Positions 8,016 through 17,586 are shown, counted from the stretch's first letter. The stretch: DNA of 64,000 bases from Paeniglutamicibacter antarcticus_C (GCF_039544305.1 NZ_BAABLK010000015.1:1-64000), one strand, 5' to 3'. Program-made: numbers and translations. Notes: generated from the sequence alone by a model not told the origin.

Positions 8016-9137
8016 ATGACGCAGACAGGCAGGACACGGGATCCGCTGGTCGATGAAATCGAGGCCAGGGTCTACACGATTCCCACCGATGCCCCCGAAG
8101 CGGACGGCACCCTGTCTTGGGACTCCACCACCATGGTACTGGTGCGCGTGCGTTCGAGGTTGGTGTGGGGCATCGGGTGGACTTATGGAGCCGCTCAATG
8201 CGGCGCCGTCATCACCGATACCTTGGCCCCGCTCGTGCAGGGGCGCAGCGTTATGGACATTGGCGCCCGGTTCGTGGACATGGTCACCGCGGTGCGCAAC
8301 AACGGCCGGCAAGGTGCCATCGGATATGCCATCTCTGCGGTGGACACCGCCCTCTGGGACCTGAAGGCCCGTCTGCTGGAGTTGCCCCTGCACCGGCTGC
8401 TCGGGGCAACCCGGCAGACGGTGCCGGTGTACGGCAGTGGCGGATTCACCACGTACTCCGAGCATCAACTGGCCCGCCAGCTCGATGCCTGGGTGCAAGG
8501 ACAGGGCATTCCTCGCGTCAAGATCAAGATCGGTGAATCATGGGGGACAAATGCTGATCGCGACTTGGACAGACTGCGGCAAGCGCGGGCCGTGATCGGC
8601 GACGATGTCGAGCTTTTCGCCGATGCAAACGGCGGGTATTCGCGCAAACAGGCCATCCGTGTGGCCCATACTGCCGAGGAGCACGACCTGCGGTGGCTAG
8701 AGGAGCCGGTGGCCTCCGACGACTTGGCCGGTCTTCACGAGGTACGCGATGCAGTCAAGGCGGACGTCGCAGCCGGTGAGTATGGGTTCGACCTCACCTA
8801 TTTCCGTCGCATGTGCCAGAGCGGTGCCGTCGACTGCCTCCAGGTCGATGCCACCCGTTGCGGCGGATTCACCGAATGGCTGCGGGCCGCCGCCGTCGCG
8901 GATGCACATGGATTGGAGGTTTCGGGACATTGCGCTCCGCACCTGCATGCCCATGTCGCTGCGGCCACCCCGAACCTGCGCCACCTGGAATGGTTCCACG
9001 ACCACGTCCGAATCGAGAACATGTTTTTCGACGGGACCCTGGACCCGTCCGATGGCATGCTGCGTCCGAACGCGGGATCTTCAGGCCATGGCATGGAATT
9101 ACGCGAGTCGGACGCCGCCCGGTTCCGTGTCGCCTGA
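8016..9137 (+). CDS. Enolase-superfamily enzyme (mandelate racemase / sugar-acid dehydratase type)
   Basis: A 373-residue enolase-superfamily enzyme that would abstract a proton alpha to a carboxylate. A full catalytic set is visible: the KxK pair K169/K171 (RVKIKIG), metal ligands D203 (FADANGGY), E229 (WLEEPV) and E255 (AGEYG), and the D278/H305 dyad (QVDATRCGG, SGHCAPHLH). A KxK plus His-Asp dyad fits the mandelate racemase subgroup, in which many members dehydrate aldonic or aldaric acids. It starts 33 bp after the ThDP gene. The context supports sugar-acid dehydration to a 2-keto-3-deoxy acid, a plausible substrate for a neighbour. Epimerase or racemase activity remains possible. Confidence 0.85.
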   Translation: MTQTGRTRDPLVDEIEARVYTIPTDAPEADGTLSWDSTTMVLVRVRSRLVWGIGWTYGAAQCGAVITDTLAPLVQGRSVMDIGARFVDMVTAVRNNGRQGAIGYAISAVDTALWDLKARLLELPLHRLLGATRQTVPVYGSGGFTTYSEHQLARQLDAWVQGQGIPRVKIKIGESWGTNADRDLDRLRQARAVIGDDVELFADANGGYSRKQAIRVAHTAEEHDLRWLEEPVASDDLAGLHEVRDAVKADVAAGEYGFDLTYFRRMCQSGAVDCLQVDATRCGGFTEWLRAAAVADAHGLEVSGHCAPHLHAHVAAATPNLRHLEWFHDHVRIENMFFDGTLDPSDGMLRPNAGSSGHGMELRESDAARFRVA

Positions 9138-9585
9138 AGCAGAACCAAAACGCACGTACGCCTGCCGCCCCAGGCAAACGACATCACTCGATGGACCGGT
9201 GATACTCCGCCCCATGGACCGCCCAGGGGGTGCCCTGCTGTAGAGAGACGATGCACAGCGACCGGTTACAGGGAAGAAGGCCTCTTGGATGCGCCTCGCG
9301 TCTATCGGTCAGCGATCTCGACGGCATGGGAATCACCTTGATATCTGACCTCGCCAGCCAGACCTTCCATCCCCATGACCTCGACATGATCCCCTGGTCA
9401 GTCCGATTACCCGACGGATCCTCCTGGCCCATCACCAGGCACTCGCTGACCGGCCAGCACTGAAAATTGCCATCGCCAGCATCACGGCGCCATCAGGGTC
9501 CGCCTCTTTGTCATCGATGCCAACCCGGCCGACCCATAATCCGCCGACACCTGAACACAACGAAAGCAACTAGATATGAGGCCGA
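9138..9585. other. Noncoding stretch after the oxidation operon
   Basis: Short frames on both strands show no family signature, convincing start or consistent codon bias. I see no clear terminator hairpin. It leads into the transposase remnant that follows and is probably part of the same disturbed region. Confidence 0.5.
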
Positions 9586-9885
9586 GTTGCATCGGCTTCC
9601 ACGACCCTTGCTCAGCCGATTTTGGCTTAGCAGTGACAACGGGTCTTGTTGTCGCTGCCACGCCTTCGCTGACGCCCTTGGCCCGGAGATCAAGCACAAG
9701 CTCGCTCTCACCTACCGGCCGTAGACCACCGGCAAGGTCCGACGGTTCAACCGCACGATGTTCGAGGAATGCGCGTCCGCGAAACCATAGCGATCAGAAG
9801 CCCTACGAGTTTCTGCCTTCCCGGCTTGGAAAGGCTATGGCAACCAGCATCGAGGGCCCAGCCCATTCACGCGCGCGGCACCGCG
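9586..9885 (+). pseudogene. Decayed IS481-type transposase remnant
   Basis: One frame reads LSSDNGSCCRCHAFADALG, then EIKHKLALTYRP, a TAG at 9722, GKVRRFNRTMFEECASAKP, a second TAG, and RSEALRVSAFPAWKGYGNQH. This follows the IS481 integrase consensus from the catalytic DNGSCYRS region to the C-terminal YRP...NGKVERFNRT...YN.HRGH region. Two in-frame TAG codons, the loss of the N-terminal half and several changed conserved residues show that it is dead. It lies downstream of the enolase-superfamily gene and upstream of the oppositely oriented hydroxybutyrate dehydrogenase. Confidence 0.75.
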
Positions 9886-9954
9886 TGGCCGTGTTCCCAA
9901 CCTCCATGGTTATTGCAGCTAGCACGGCAGACACCCGAAAGTTGTTGCAACCTA

Positions 9955-10704
9955 CTACTGGCAGCTCCAGCCACCGTCGATGGTGTAGGAGGCGCCGGTA
10001 ACCATGCCGGCCTCAGGGGAGGCAAGCCAAGCCGCCAGCGAACCGATTTCCTCTGGTTCGGTCAGTCGTTTGATCACGCTGTTGGTGAGCATGATCTTGG
10101 AGAGGACTTCGTCCTTGGAGATTCCGTGTTGCTTTGCCTGGTCGGCCAGCTGATTTTCCACCAATGCAGTCCGGACGTAAGCGGGGTTGATGCAGTTGCT
10201 CGTCACCCCGTGCTCACCGCCCTCCAGCGCCGTGACCTTCGAGAGTCCCTCGATCCCGTGCTTGGCAGCCACATAGGCGCTTTTGTAGGCCGAGGCGCGC
10301 AACCCATGGATAGAGGAGAGGTTGATGATCCGGCCGAATCCGCGCTCATACATCCCCGGAAGTACGGCCCGGATAAGCAGGAAAGGGGCTTCGAGCATCA
10401 ATCGGTGGATGAGACGCCAGTCATCGGGTTTGAAGTCCTGTAGGGGGTTGATGCGTTGGATGCCCGCATTGTTGACGAGGATATCGGCATCGAGACTCAG
10501 CGACTCCAAGGCAGCGGTGTCGGTGAGATCGACTTGCCAGGCCTCTCCGCCGATTTCGTGGGCAATCTTTTGGGCTGCCTCCTTGTCGAGATCGGCGATG
10601 GTCACTTTCGCCCCGCGTTCTGCAAAGGCCCGTGCGCAGGCTGCTCCGATCCCGGCCGCCCCTCCGGTGACGATTGCCTTGCGGCCTTCCAGGTTTCCGC
10701 TCAT
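9955..10704 (-). CDS. bdhA: 3-hydroxybutyrate dehydrogenase (SDR family)
   Basis: A 249-residue short-chain dehydrogenase that interconverts 3-hydroxybutyrate and acetoacetate with NAD. Visible are the cofactor motif TGGAAGIG at 13-20, NNAG at 78-81, the catalytic Ser at 130/131, Y144 and K148 (YVAAK), and the family-specific GLRASAYKSAYVAAKHGIEG and C-terminal IDGGW. Overall resemblance to BdhA is strong. ATG 10704 follows GAGGAAG; a longer upstream frame lacks a ribosome binding site. The neighbouring upstream gene, in the same direction, is a sugar-porter MFS protein 158 bp away, so co-transcription is possible. Confidence 0.85.
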   Translation of the reverse strand: MSGNLEGRKAIVTGGAAGIGAACARAFAERGAKVTIADLDKEAAQKIAHEIGGEAWQVDLTDTAALESLSLDADILVNNAGIQRINPLQDFKPDDWRLIHRLMLEAPFLLIRAVLPGMYERGFGRIINLSSIHGLRASAYKSAYVAAKHGIEGLSKVTALEGGEHGVTSNCINPAYVRTALVENQLADQAKQHGISKDEVLSKIMLTNSVIKRLTEPEEIGSLAAWLASPEAGMVTGASYTIDGGWSCQ

Positions 10705-10862
10705 GGTTCTTCCTCGACTTTCATTGGTTGTGGTTCTGGGGGAACGGCGACGGCACCGGTCCACCGGTGTTCCGAAGCCGTGCACGGGATTTTTCACCCC
10801 GGTGCTGGAGCCTCAGGGACCAGCACAGTCCGGATCATCCAAGATGCACGTGCTATCCATGG

Positions 10863-12353
10863 CTACCTTTGGCCCGGGGTTGCAGGGGGCACATCGTTGT
10901 CAGCGGCATCGTCCTCGTCCACGTCGGCAAGGTTGTCGCTGGGCCGGCTAAATTCCTTGCGGAACTTGATTTCGAGTTCCTCGAGGCTGTGGCCCTTGGT
11001 CTCGGGGATCTTCTTGAGGGTGAAGACCAAGGCGAACACGTTCAAGACTGCGAAAAGGCCAAAGGTCCAGCTGGAACCCACCGCCTCGGTCAGGATCGGG
11101 AACAGTTGGGACACGAGGAAGTTCGCTGTCCATAGGACGAACACCGCAATCCCCATCGCAAATCCACGGATCTTCATGGGCAGGATCTCCGAGAGCAGCA
11201 CCCAGGTGACCGTCGAGATGAAGCACTGCTCGAAGAACACAAAGACAACCATGAAGAACAGGATCAGGTATCCGCGCGTTGTCGAGTCCGGCAGTGCGAA
11301 GCTCAGGGCCAGCAGGGCCATCGAGGCGATCACGCCGATTTGGCCGATGGCCAGCATACGGCGCCTGGCCACCTTGCCAATGAGCGTCATGCCGACCAGG
11401 ACGGCGATGACGCCCATCGCACCGACGGCGATGGTTGCTGTCAGTGCGGCATCGCCCGAGAACCCGGTCTGCTGCAGGGTCGTGGGAGCGTAGTAGACGA
11501 TGGTGTTGATCCCGGTCACCTGTTGGACCACGGCGATGCCGATGGCCAGCAGCACCACGTGGCGCACCCATCGAAGGCGAAGATAGGAAAAGGAACTTCG
11601 ACCCTCGTGGGTTTCGGTTCCGCGAGCGGCCTGGCGCATGACCTTCACGACGGGTTTGACGTCGCTTTCGATACGGATTTCCCGAAGGGAGGTGGCTGCT
11701 TCCTCGTATCGGCCGCGTGAGGCGTACCAACGAGGCGATTCCGGCACGAAGAACATCCCGATCAGCAGCACGATCGCCGGCACCACCGCGATGCCGAGCA
11801 TGATCCGCCACACACCCTCGCCGCCGACGGTGCGGGAGATGATCGCGTTGAGGACATCGGCGATCAGCTGCCCGCCAACGACCATCAACTCGTTGCGGTT
11901 CACCAGGATGCCGCGGCGCCTGGAACCGGCAATTTCGCTGATGTACATCGGTACCACGGCGGACACCGCTCCGACGGCCAAGCCCAGGACGACGCGGGAA
12001 GTGATCAACAGGCCATATGTCGGTGCCACCGCTGAGGAGAGGGTCGCGACGATGAACACGACGGCCGCGAGCCTCAGGGTTGTCCTGCGACCGTAACGGT
12101 CCGCGAAGCGACCACCGAAGGTGGCACCAAACGCCGCTCCGATCAACAGGCAACTGACCACGAAGCCTTCGGCAACGGCGCTGAGCTGCAAGTCGTCCCG
12201 GATGTAGATCAGGGCCCCGGAGATCACACCGGTGTCGTACCCGAAGAGCAGGCCACCGAAGGTGGCCAGTGTCGCGGCGGTCTTTTGGCGCCGGACAACA
12301 CGATCGCGTTCACTGGCCGATCCGGCATCCTTTGCCGCGTTGGAGGAACTCAT
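10863..12353 (-). CDS. Sugar porter (MFS) family transporter
   Basis: A 496-residue, 12-helix proton symporter of the sugar porter family, expected in the cytoplasmic membrane. Signature motifs are GGLLFGYDTGVISGAL in helix 1, DRYGRRTTL in the first cytoplasmic loop, PESPRWYASRGR before the central loop and PETKGHSLEELE after helix 12. The sequence is closest in feel to inositol or pentose porters (XylE/IolT type), but the substrate is not determined. Start ATG 12353 has only a weak GGTAGG upstream. It is divergent from the DHA1-type MFS gene at 12716. Confidence 0.85.
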   Translation of the reverse strand: MSSSNAAKDAGSASERDRVVRRQKTAATLATFGGLLFGYDTGVISGALIYIRDDLQLSAVAEGFVVSCLLIGAAFGATFGGRFADRYGRRTTLRLAAVVFIVATLSSAVAPTYGLLITSRVVLGLAVGAVSAVVPMYISEIAGSRRRGILVNRNELMVVGGQLIADVLNAIISRTVGGEGVWRIMLGIAVVPAIVLLIGMFFVPESPRWYASRGRYEEAATSLREIRIESDVKPVVKVMRQAARGTETHEGRSSFSYLRLRWVRHVVLLAIGIAVVQQVTGINTIVYYAPTTLQQTGFSGDAALTATIAVGAMGVIAVLVGMTLIGKVARRRMLAIGQIGVIASMALLALSFALPDSTTRGYLILFFMVVFVFFEQCFISTVTWVLLSEILPMKIRGFAMGIAVFVLWTANFLVSQLFPILTEAVGSSWTFGLFAVLNVFALVFTLKKIPETKGHSLEELEIKFRKEFSRPSDNLADVDEDDAADNDVPPATPGQR

Positions 12354-12715
12354 GTGATGCCTACCAATCGTGGGGGCGGAATCGACCGTCGCTACCCACG
12401 ATGTTCACGCGCCCGCTACCGGCGAATCCCGGGGGCGGCTCCTGGCGTACCCCCGAAACGATGGACATATCTGCTGCAGTCTGGTCAACCGTTTGGTGGA
12501 AGCAACACTACTGCACCCCTTGGCCCTTGACACGGGGTTGTGCCGAACTATTTTATGCTCCCTGGGCTGCACTACCCCTCCGCCCGGCTGCCTGGACCCG
12601 ATGCCAAGATTCGCGCCAGGGAACCAGCCACTTGACGCGGGTGAGCGGAGTAGCATATTCACAGGGGCCGCGCGCTCAGCACGCGGCAATACCATTCATC
12701 GACTGGAAGTAAACC
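12354..12715. other. Divergent intergenic region between two MFS genes
   Basis: It must hold promoters for both flanking transporters. I could not pick out a convincing -35/-10 pair or palindrome, and no coding sequence is visible. Confidence 0.4.
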
Positions 12716-13966
12716 GTGCCGTCGAATCCGAACGATGTTGAGCCGACCAAGCACACCGTATCGCTGCCCTTGGTCAAGACTCCATCCAAACGCGGGAAAA
12801 GGCTCGCGCTGCTGGCTCTGGCCATGGGCGGTTTCGGCATCGGCACCACGGAATTCGCATCGATGGGCTTGTTGCCCTACATCGCCGACGGATTTGAAGT
12901 CACGATCCCCCAGGCAGGCCAAGGCATCTCAACCTACGCATTGGGAGTCGTTGTCGGTGCCCCGCTGATCACCGGCCTGGCCGCCAAGGTCGAACGCAAG
13001 CTGCTGCTGGTGGTCCTTCTTTCGGTCTTCGTTCTCGGCAATCTCTTCACAGCGATCGCACCGACGCAGCCCCTTTTCCTCGTGGCGCGGTTCTTCACCG
13101 GTCTGCCACACGGCGCCTACTTCGGAGTGGCCGTTGTGGTGGCTGCCTCACTGGTGAAAAAATCCCGGCGGGCCCGTGCGATCGCCCGTGTGATGCTGGG
13201 CCTTGCGGTCGCCAACATCGTGGGTGTCCCCTTGGTTACGTTGCTGGGACACACCGCGGGATGGCGCGGCGCATACGGGCTCACCGGCGCGATCGGGGTC
13301 CTCGCCCTGCTGGCGGTCGTGGCCTGGGTACCGCAAACGCATCGCGATCTCGGCGCATCCTTCAAGCGCGAGCTCAGTGCGCTGAAGCGGCCGCAGGTCC
13401 TTCTGGCGGTGGCCATCGGAGCGATCGGATTCGGCGGGATCTTCGCGGTGTACACCTACGTCTCCCCGATCTTCACCGACGTGGCTGGGGTCCCGCTGAA
13501 CACGATTCCGTGGGTGCTGGCGGCCTACGGATTCGGGATGACCGCCGGCACGGTGCTGGCCGGACCGATCGTGGACCGCACCGTGATGGGTTCGATCATT
13601 TACGGAACGCTGGGCCTTGGGGTTGTCTTGGCCGTTTTCGCCATCGTTGCCAGCAACGCCACGGCAGCCCTCGTCGTGCTCGTCCTGATCGGGGCGGTTG
13701 GCGCGCTGATCAACACCGGCCTTCAAGTGCGGCTCATGAATGTCTCCAAGGGTGCCCCGTCACTGGCTGCATCCATGAACCACAGCGCCTTCAACCTCGC
13801 CAACGCAAACGGCGCCTTCCTCGGTGGGGTGATCATCACCGCCGGATACGGGCTGCTGGCTCCTGCATGGGTGGGCGTGGCCCTAGCCGTCATCGGCGTT
13901 GCCATTGCCGTGTTTGCCTTGGCACTGGAGCGGCACGCCACCAAGGCCACGACCACGATGGCCTAG
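12716..13966 (+). CDS. DHA1-type MFS transporter (AraJ/chloramphenicol-efflux-like)
   Basis: A 416-residue, 12-helix major facilitator protein. The N-terminal GGFGIGTTEFASMGLLPYI and FFTGLPHGAYFGVAVVVAAS segments are typical of the AraJ / CmlR drug:proton antiporter-1 group, which exports sugars or small drugs. GTG 12716 is used as start, with GGAAG 6 bp upstream. Codon use matches the neighbours. It stands alone on its strand, with about 980 bp of sequence without a clear gene after it. The substrate is unknown. Confidence 0.8.
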   Translation: MPSNPNDVEPTKHTVSLPLVKTPSKRGKRLALLALAMGGFGIGTTEFASMGLLPYIADGFEVTIPQAGQGISTYALGVVVGAPLITGLAAKVERKLLLVVLLSVFVLGNLFTAIAPTQPLFLVARFFTGLPHGAYFGVAVVVAASLVKKSRRARAIARVMLGLAVANIVGVPLVTLLGHTAGWRGAYGLTGAIGVLALLAVVAWVPQTHRDLGASFKRELSALKRPQVLLAVAIGAIGFGGIFAVYTYVSPIFTDVAGVPLNTIPWVLAAYGFGMTAGTVLAGPIVDRTVMGSIIYGTLGLGVVLAVFAIVASNATAALVVLVLIGAVGALINTGLQVRLMNVSKGAPSLAASMNHSAFNLANANGAFLGGVIITAGYGLLAPAWVGVALAVIGVAIAVFALALERHATKATTTMA

Positions 13967-14946
13967 AGCGGCATCGGCGCGCACCCCACGGCCCCGGCGC
14001 CCATTGAAGCGCACGGCAGGAACCCGATGGCAGCAGAGCCATCGGCTGCGGCCCAGTGTCTCGATCCAGCCCGATGAACGGACGGGGGAACCACGCTCGT
14101 AGGTCCGCACGATGCCGATGTCCTTGATCTGCCCGACGGGGTCCCGAAGCGGGTTGGGTGTTAGCATCAAGGACCTCCAGGATGGCAAGCTTTGCTACTT
14201 CGATCGATGCGCGGTCATCGACGCACCGGTGCTTGTGCGTCGCATTGGTTGCCAAGGCCCGCCGGCCCGCTAACGGGCTCACGCGCCCGGCTTCTTCCAT
14301 CACCACCCCGCCAATGGAGGTACCTGAAACGGACGACCACCACACCAGCAGCGGCATCCAAGCCTTTTCCGACGAGAAGCCGTTTGGTGTCTTGGTTCCC
14401 GGGTACCTGCCAATGGTTTCGTCCTCGGGGGTCCGAAACGTCCTCGGTGCATCGGTCGTGCTCGAGGACCTCGGAGTTGACGACGCCGCCGTGGCCCGAG
14501 ACATTTCACTGTCACACGCGGCAGTCGGGAAACTGATCATCGAGAATCTCGGCCGTGGCTTTGCCCCCGTCGCTCGTCGATTCGAGGAAGTATCCCCAGG
14601 CGACCCAGTAGGCCCCGGGATCGGGATCGTTGCAGTGCACCACCTCGTGCGGCGTGGAGAGGACGGCGTCCGCGGTGCGGGTGTTTCCACCGGGCGGGAT
14701 CTGGAGGTCCGCCTCGACGATGTATGAGGCCCGATGGGGATGTGGCTGTTTGCAGCGACTAAGCCGGCCTGCTTGGTCGCGGACTCTTTGGCGGTGGCCG
14801 GGAAGCCTGAAGCATTGGGCGTCGTTTTCAAACACGCGCGGACCGGTTCGGCCAGCGCTCTGGCTGCTGTTCAACAAGTCGCATCGATCGTTGATGTACG
14901 TGGACCACGTCGATAGACTGATGGTTCCGATCGAAAGTGAGGAATC
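13967..14946. other. About 1 kb without an intact gene; possible decayed minus-strand coding sequence
   Basis: No complete gene with a start is visible. On the minus strand, 14727 to 14512 reads as a plausible C-terminus with strong GC-third-position bias (for example PHEVVHCNDPDPGAYWVAW and ATAEILDDQFPDCRV, then TGA). It has no start codon near its upstream edge. Two further minus-strand frames with similar bias follow toward 14050 in shifted phases. This pattern fits a degraded gene, but I cannot name the family and opposite-strand frames are also open. Confidence 0.35.
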
Positions 14947-15987
14947 ATGAAAGCGATTCAATATCGCAGTGTCGGCGGGCGTCCCGAGGTTGTGGAGATC
15001 GATGATCCCCAAGTCGGCCCCGGCCAAGTACTGCTCAAGGTCACTGCCTCGGGCATGTGCCACTCGGATGAATTTGTCATGGGGTTGAAAAAGGAACAGC
15101 TGACCTTCCCGCTGCCCCTCACCCTGGGCCACGAGGGAGCAGGCACCGTGGAAGCGCTGGGCGACGGAGTGGAAGGTATCTCCATCGGCGATTCGGTGGC
15201 CGTCTATGGCCCATGGGGTTGCGGTCGATGCATCAAATGTGCCCAGGGCAAGGAAAACTACTGCACGCGGGCCAAGGACGAGGGGATCCGCCCTCCCGGC
15301 CTCGGGGCTCCGGGCGCAATGGCTGAATACATGATTGTCAACGACCCGCGGCACCTGGTGCCGCTGGGCGATCTCGACCCGGTGAAGAACGTGTCGCTCA
15401 CCGATGCGGGGTTGACTCCATACGCTGCGATCAAGGCTTCACTGCCCAAGCTCGGTGCCGGGAGCACGGCTGTTGTCATCGGTGCCGGCGGACTGGGGCA
15501 TGTTGGGATCCAGATCCTGCGCGCGCTTTCCGCTGCCTACGTCATCGCCCTGGATGTCAACGACGAGAAGCTGGATCTGGCCAGGAAAGTCGGGGCGCAC
15601 CAAGCCCTGCTCTCCGACAAAAATGCCGCTGCCAGCATCAAGGAGATCACCAACGGGCTCGGCGCGGACGCAGTCTTCGACTTCGTCGGTGCACAGCCAA
15701 CCGTCGAGCTGGCTGGATCCATCGCGGCAATCGAAGGCGATGTGACCATCGTTGGCATTGGCGGCGGAGCCCTCGCGGTGGGATACGGAATCATGGCGAA
15801 CGACGTCACGGTTCGGTCACCTTACTGGGGTTCGCGTTCGGAGCTCCTCGAGGTACTGGAACTTGCCCGCGGCGGTGCCATCAACGTCGAGGTAGAAACC
15901 TACAGCCTCGATGAGGGGCCCAAGGCCTACGAACGCTTGCACGCAGGGAAGATCAGCGGGCGCGGGGTCATCGTCCCCCACTCCTAA
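14947..15987 (+). CDS. Zinc-dependent NAD(P) alcohol dehydrogenase
   Basis: A 346-residue medium-chain dehydrogenase that oxidises alcohols or reduces aldehydes. Catalytic zinc ligands are C38, H62 and E63 (GHEGAG), and structural zinc cysteines are C92, C95, C98 and C106. The coenzyme motif GAGGLGHVG lies in the Rossmann domain, followed by ALDVNDEK, whose acidic residue favours NAD over NADP. ATG 14947 follows GTGAGGAATC. Length and motif set are those of a standard ADH. The substrate is not predictable; no operon partner is adjacent. Confidence 0.85.
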   Translation: MKAIQYRSVGGRPEVVEIDDPQVGPGQVLLKVTASGMCHSDEFVMGLKKEQLTFPLPLTLGHEGAGTVEALGDGVEGISIGDSVAVYGPWGCGRCIKCAQGKENYCTRAKDEGIRPPGLGAPGAMAEYMIVNDPRHLVPLGDLDPVKNVSLTDAGLTPYAAIKASLPKLGAGSTAVVIGAGGLGHVGIQILRALSAAYVIALDVNDEKLDLARKVGAHQALLSDKNAAASIKEITNGLGADAVFDFVGAQPTVELAGSIAAIEGDVTIVGIGGGALAVGYGIMANDVTVRSPYWGSRSELLEVLELARGGAINVEVETYSLDEGPKAYERLHAGKISGRGVIVPHS

Positions 15988-16022
15988 GTGACGCCCGGGC
16001 GTCTCCGGAATCCTGTGATCCC

Positions 16023-16050
16023 GGCGGGAAACCTTGTCGGGTTTCCCGCC
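16023..16050. terminator. Hairpin between convergent genes
   Basis: A perfect 11-bp stem, GGCGGGAAACC at 16023-16033 and GGTTTCCCGCC at 16040-16050, encloses a 6-base loop. It lies shortly after the alcohol dehydrogenase stop and before the convergent NADH dehydrogenase gene. No T-run follows, so intrinsic termination is likely but not certain. Confidence 0.6.
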
Positions 16051-16218
16051 TGAGACATGTACCGCGCGGCTGGTCAGCAATGAAGCGGCAGCACCATCCG
16101 CGACCCCCGGGCAATAACGGTGTTGGGTAGGTGCCCCGTCCTCGAACGCCACATTCCGGCGGAGCTGGCCGGCCGGCTTCGCCAGAGCCGGCGTGAGTCC
16201 TCACGCCTACTCAGCCCG

Positions 16219-17586
16219 TCAGTCTCCACTGGATTCACCGATAGCGGTGGTTGGGCCTTGGTGCCTGGCCTGCTCATACACATCTGGCCGGTGGACCACA
16301 ACCTGTGGCCGGCTTGAAGTGAAGTAGTCCCGGAACCATGAGACGACGGCACCGATTTTTTGCTGCCAGCCCGAGAGCAGCATGACGTGGACGCCCAGCC
16401 ACGCCAGGAACGCCAAGGGGCCCTGTAACTGGTATCTACGGGTAGAGAGTTCGGCAACGGACTTTCCGCGGCCGATCATAGCCATGTACCCCATGTCAAC
16501 GAACCCAAAGTCGGTACGGGTCCCTCCGGAAAGTTCGGCCTGGATGTTCTTTGCCGCCCAGTTCCCGGACTGCTTGGCTACCGAGCCCAGCTGTGGCAGC
16601 GCCCTGCCCTTGGCATCAACGATATTGGCGGTGTCCCCAAGGACGTAGACCCCGGGGAAGCCCGGTACCGTCAAATCCGGATTCACGTCCACCCGCCCGC
16701 CGCGACCGGTGGTAAACCCGGCGGGTCCCAGCAGGTGCGAAGCTTTCAGCCCGCCGGCCCAGATGACGATTCCGGCAGGAATCCTTGTATCGTCCGCCAG
16801 CTTGATACCCGTCTTGGAAACGGAAGACACGGCGCTGCCCAGATGCACCTTGACACCGAGCTTCTCCAGTTGTGTGCGGGTGTATTTCTGCGACGCCTTG
16901 GAAAACGGCGGCAGCACGGTATCCACCATGTCGACAAGATGGACTTCGCACGAATCGGCGGCGAACTGCTCCGAGTGGTACTTGGCGACCACGTCCCTGA
17001 TGTTCTCCGCGATGGCTCCGGCGGTCTCGACGCCATTGGGACCGGCACCGACGACTGCAACGGCCAGCTTCGCTTGTTCGTTTGACGCATCGCGTGTGGC
17101 CGAAGCCCGTTCCAGTGCCCCGAGGAGCGCGGAGGACAGCCTGGTTGCGTCATCAATCGAGTACAACGGGTAGGCGTGTTCCTCGGCGCCGGGGGTGTTG
17201 AAGAAGTTGGGTTCGGCCCCTGAAGCGACCACCAGGATACGTCCCCGGTAATGGATCCCGTCAGAGGTTGTGACGGTCTTCTTGGATGCGTCGATGGATT
17301 CGACCCGCGCTGCCCTGATGCTCACGTGTTCCCGCTCGCGGCGGAGGATCGATCGCAAGGGACGGGCCACCGTGGAGACGGCAATCTGGGATGTGGCCAC
17401 CTGATACAAGAGCGGCTGGAACTGGTGGTAGCTGTTCTGATCGAGCAGGAGCACATCAACGCCCGCCTTCCCGAGGCTTTTGGCCGCAGCCACACCGGCG
17501 AAACCGGCCCCGACAATCACCACATCGTGTTCCTTGACCCTTCGCACATCGGCGGATTTCTGGTCTTCTTCAGAGCTTTTTCCCAT
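16219..17586 (-). CDS. ndh: Type II NADH dehydrogenase (NDH-2-like FAD oxidoreductase)
   Basis: A 455-residue non-proton-pumping NADH:quinone oxidoreductase. The first dinucleotide motif VIVGAGFAGVAAAKSLG is near residue 24. The second, AVVGAGPNGVETAGAIAE, is near residue 180. The FAD-binding GVYVLGDTANI follows. The HQFQPLLYQVATSQIAVS segment is characteristic of NDH-2, and a hydrophobic C-terminal part (LAFLAWLGVHVMLL) would attach it to the membrane. It feeds electrons from NADH to the quinone pool. Transcription is monocistronic and divergent from the aromatic operon at 18020. Confidence 0.85.
   Translation of the reverse strand: MGKSSEEDQKSADVRRVKEHDVVIVGAGFAGVAAAKSLGKAGVDVLLLDQNSYHQFQPLLYQVATSQIAVSTVARPLRSILRREREHVSIRAARVESIDASKKTVTTSDGIHYRGRILVVASGAEPNFFNTPGAEEHAYPLYSIDDATRLSSALLGALERASATRDASNEQAKLAVAVVGAGPNGVETAGAIAENIRDVVAKYHSEQFAADSCEVHLVDMVDTVLPPFSKASQKYTRTQLEKLGVKVHLGSAVSSVSKTGIKLADDTRIPAGIVIWAGGLKASHLLGPAGFTTGRGGRVDVNPDLTVPGFPGVYVLGDTANIVDAKGRALPQLGSVAKQSGNWAAKNIQAELSGGTRTDFGFVDMGYMAMIGRGKSVAELSTRRYQLQGPLAFLAWLGVHVMLLSGWQQKIGAVVSWFRDYFTSSRPQVVVHRPDVYEQARHQGPTTAIGESSGD

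Noticed and set aside
6900..8498. 532-codon minus-strand frame opposite the ThDP and enolase-family genes
   Set aside because: It spans two real genes on the other strand and has low-complexity composition, so it is a GC-bias artefact.
14158..14727. 189-codon plus-strand frame in the 14-kb gap
   Set aside because: Opposite and shifted frames are equally open, no ribosome binding site precedes it, and no family is recognised; left as an uncalled region.
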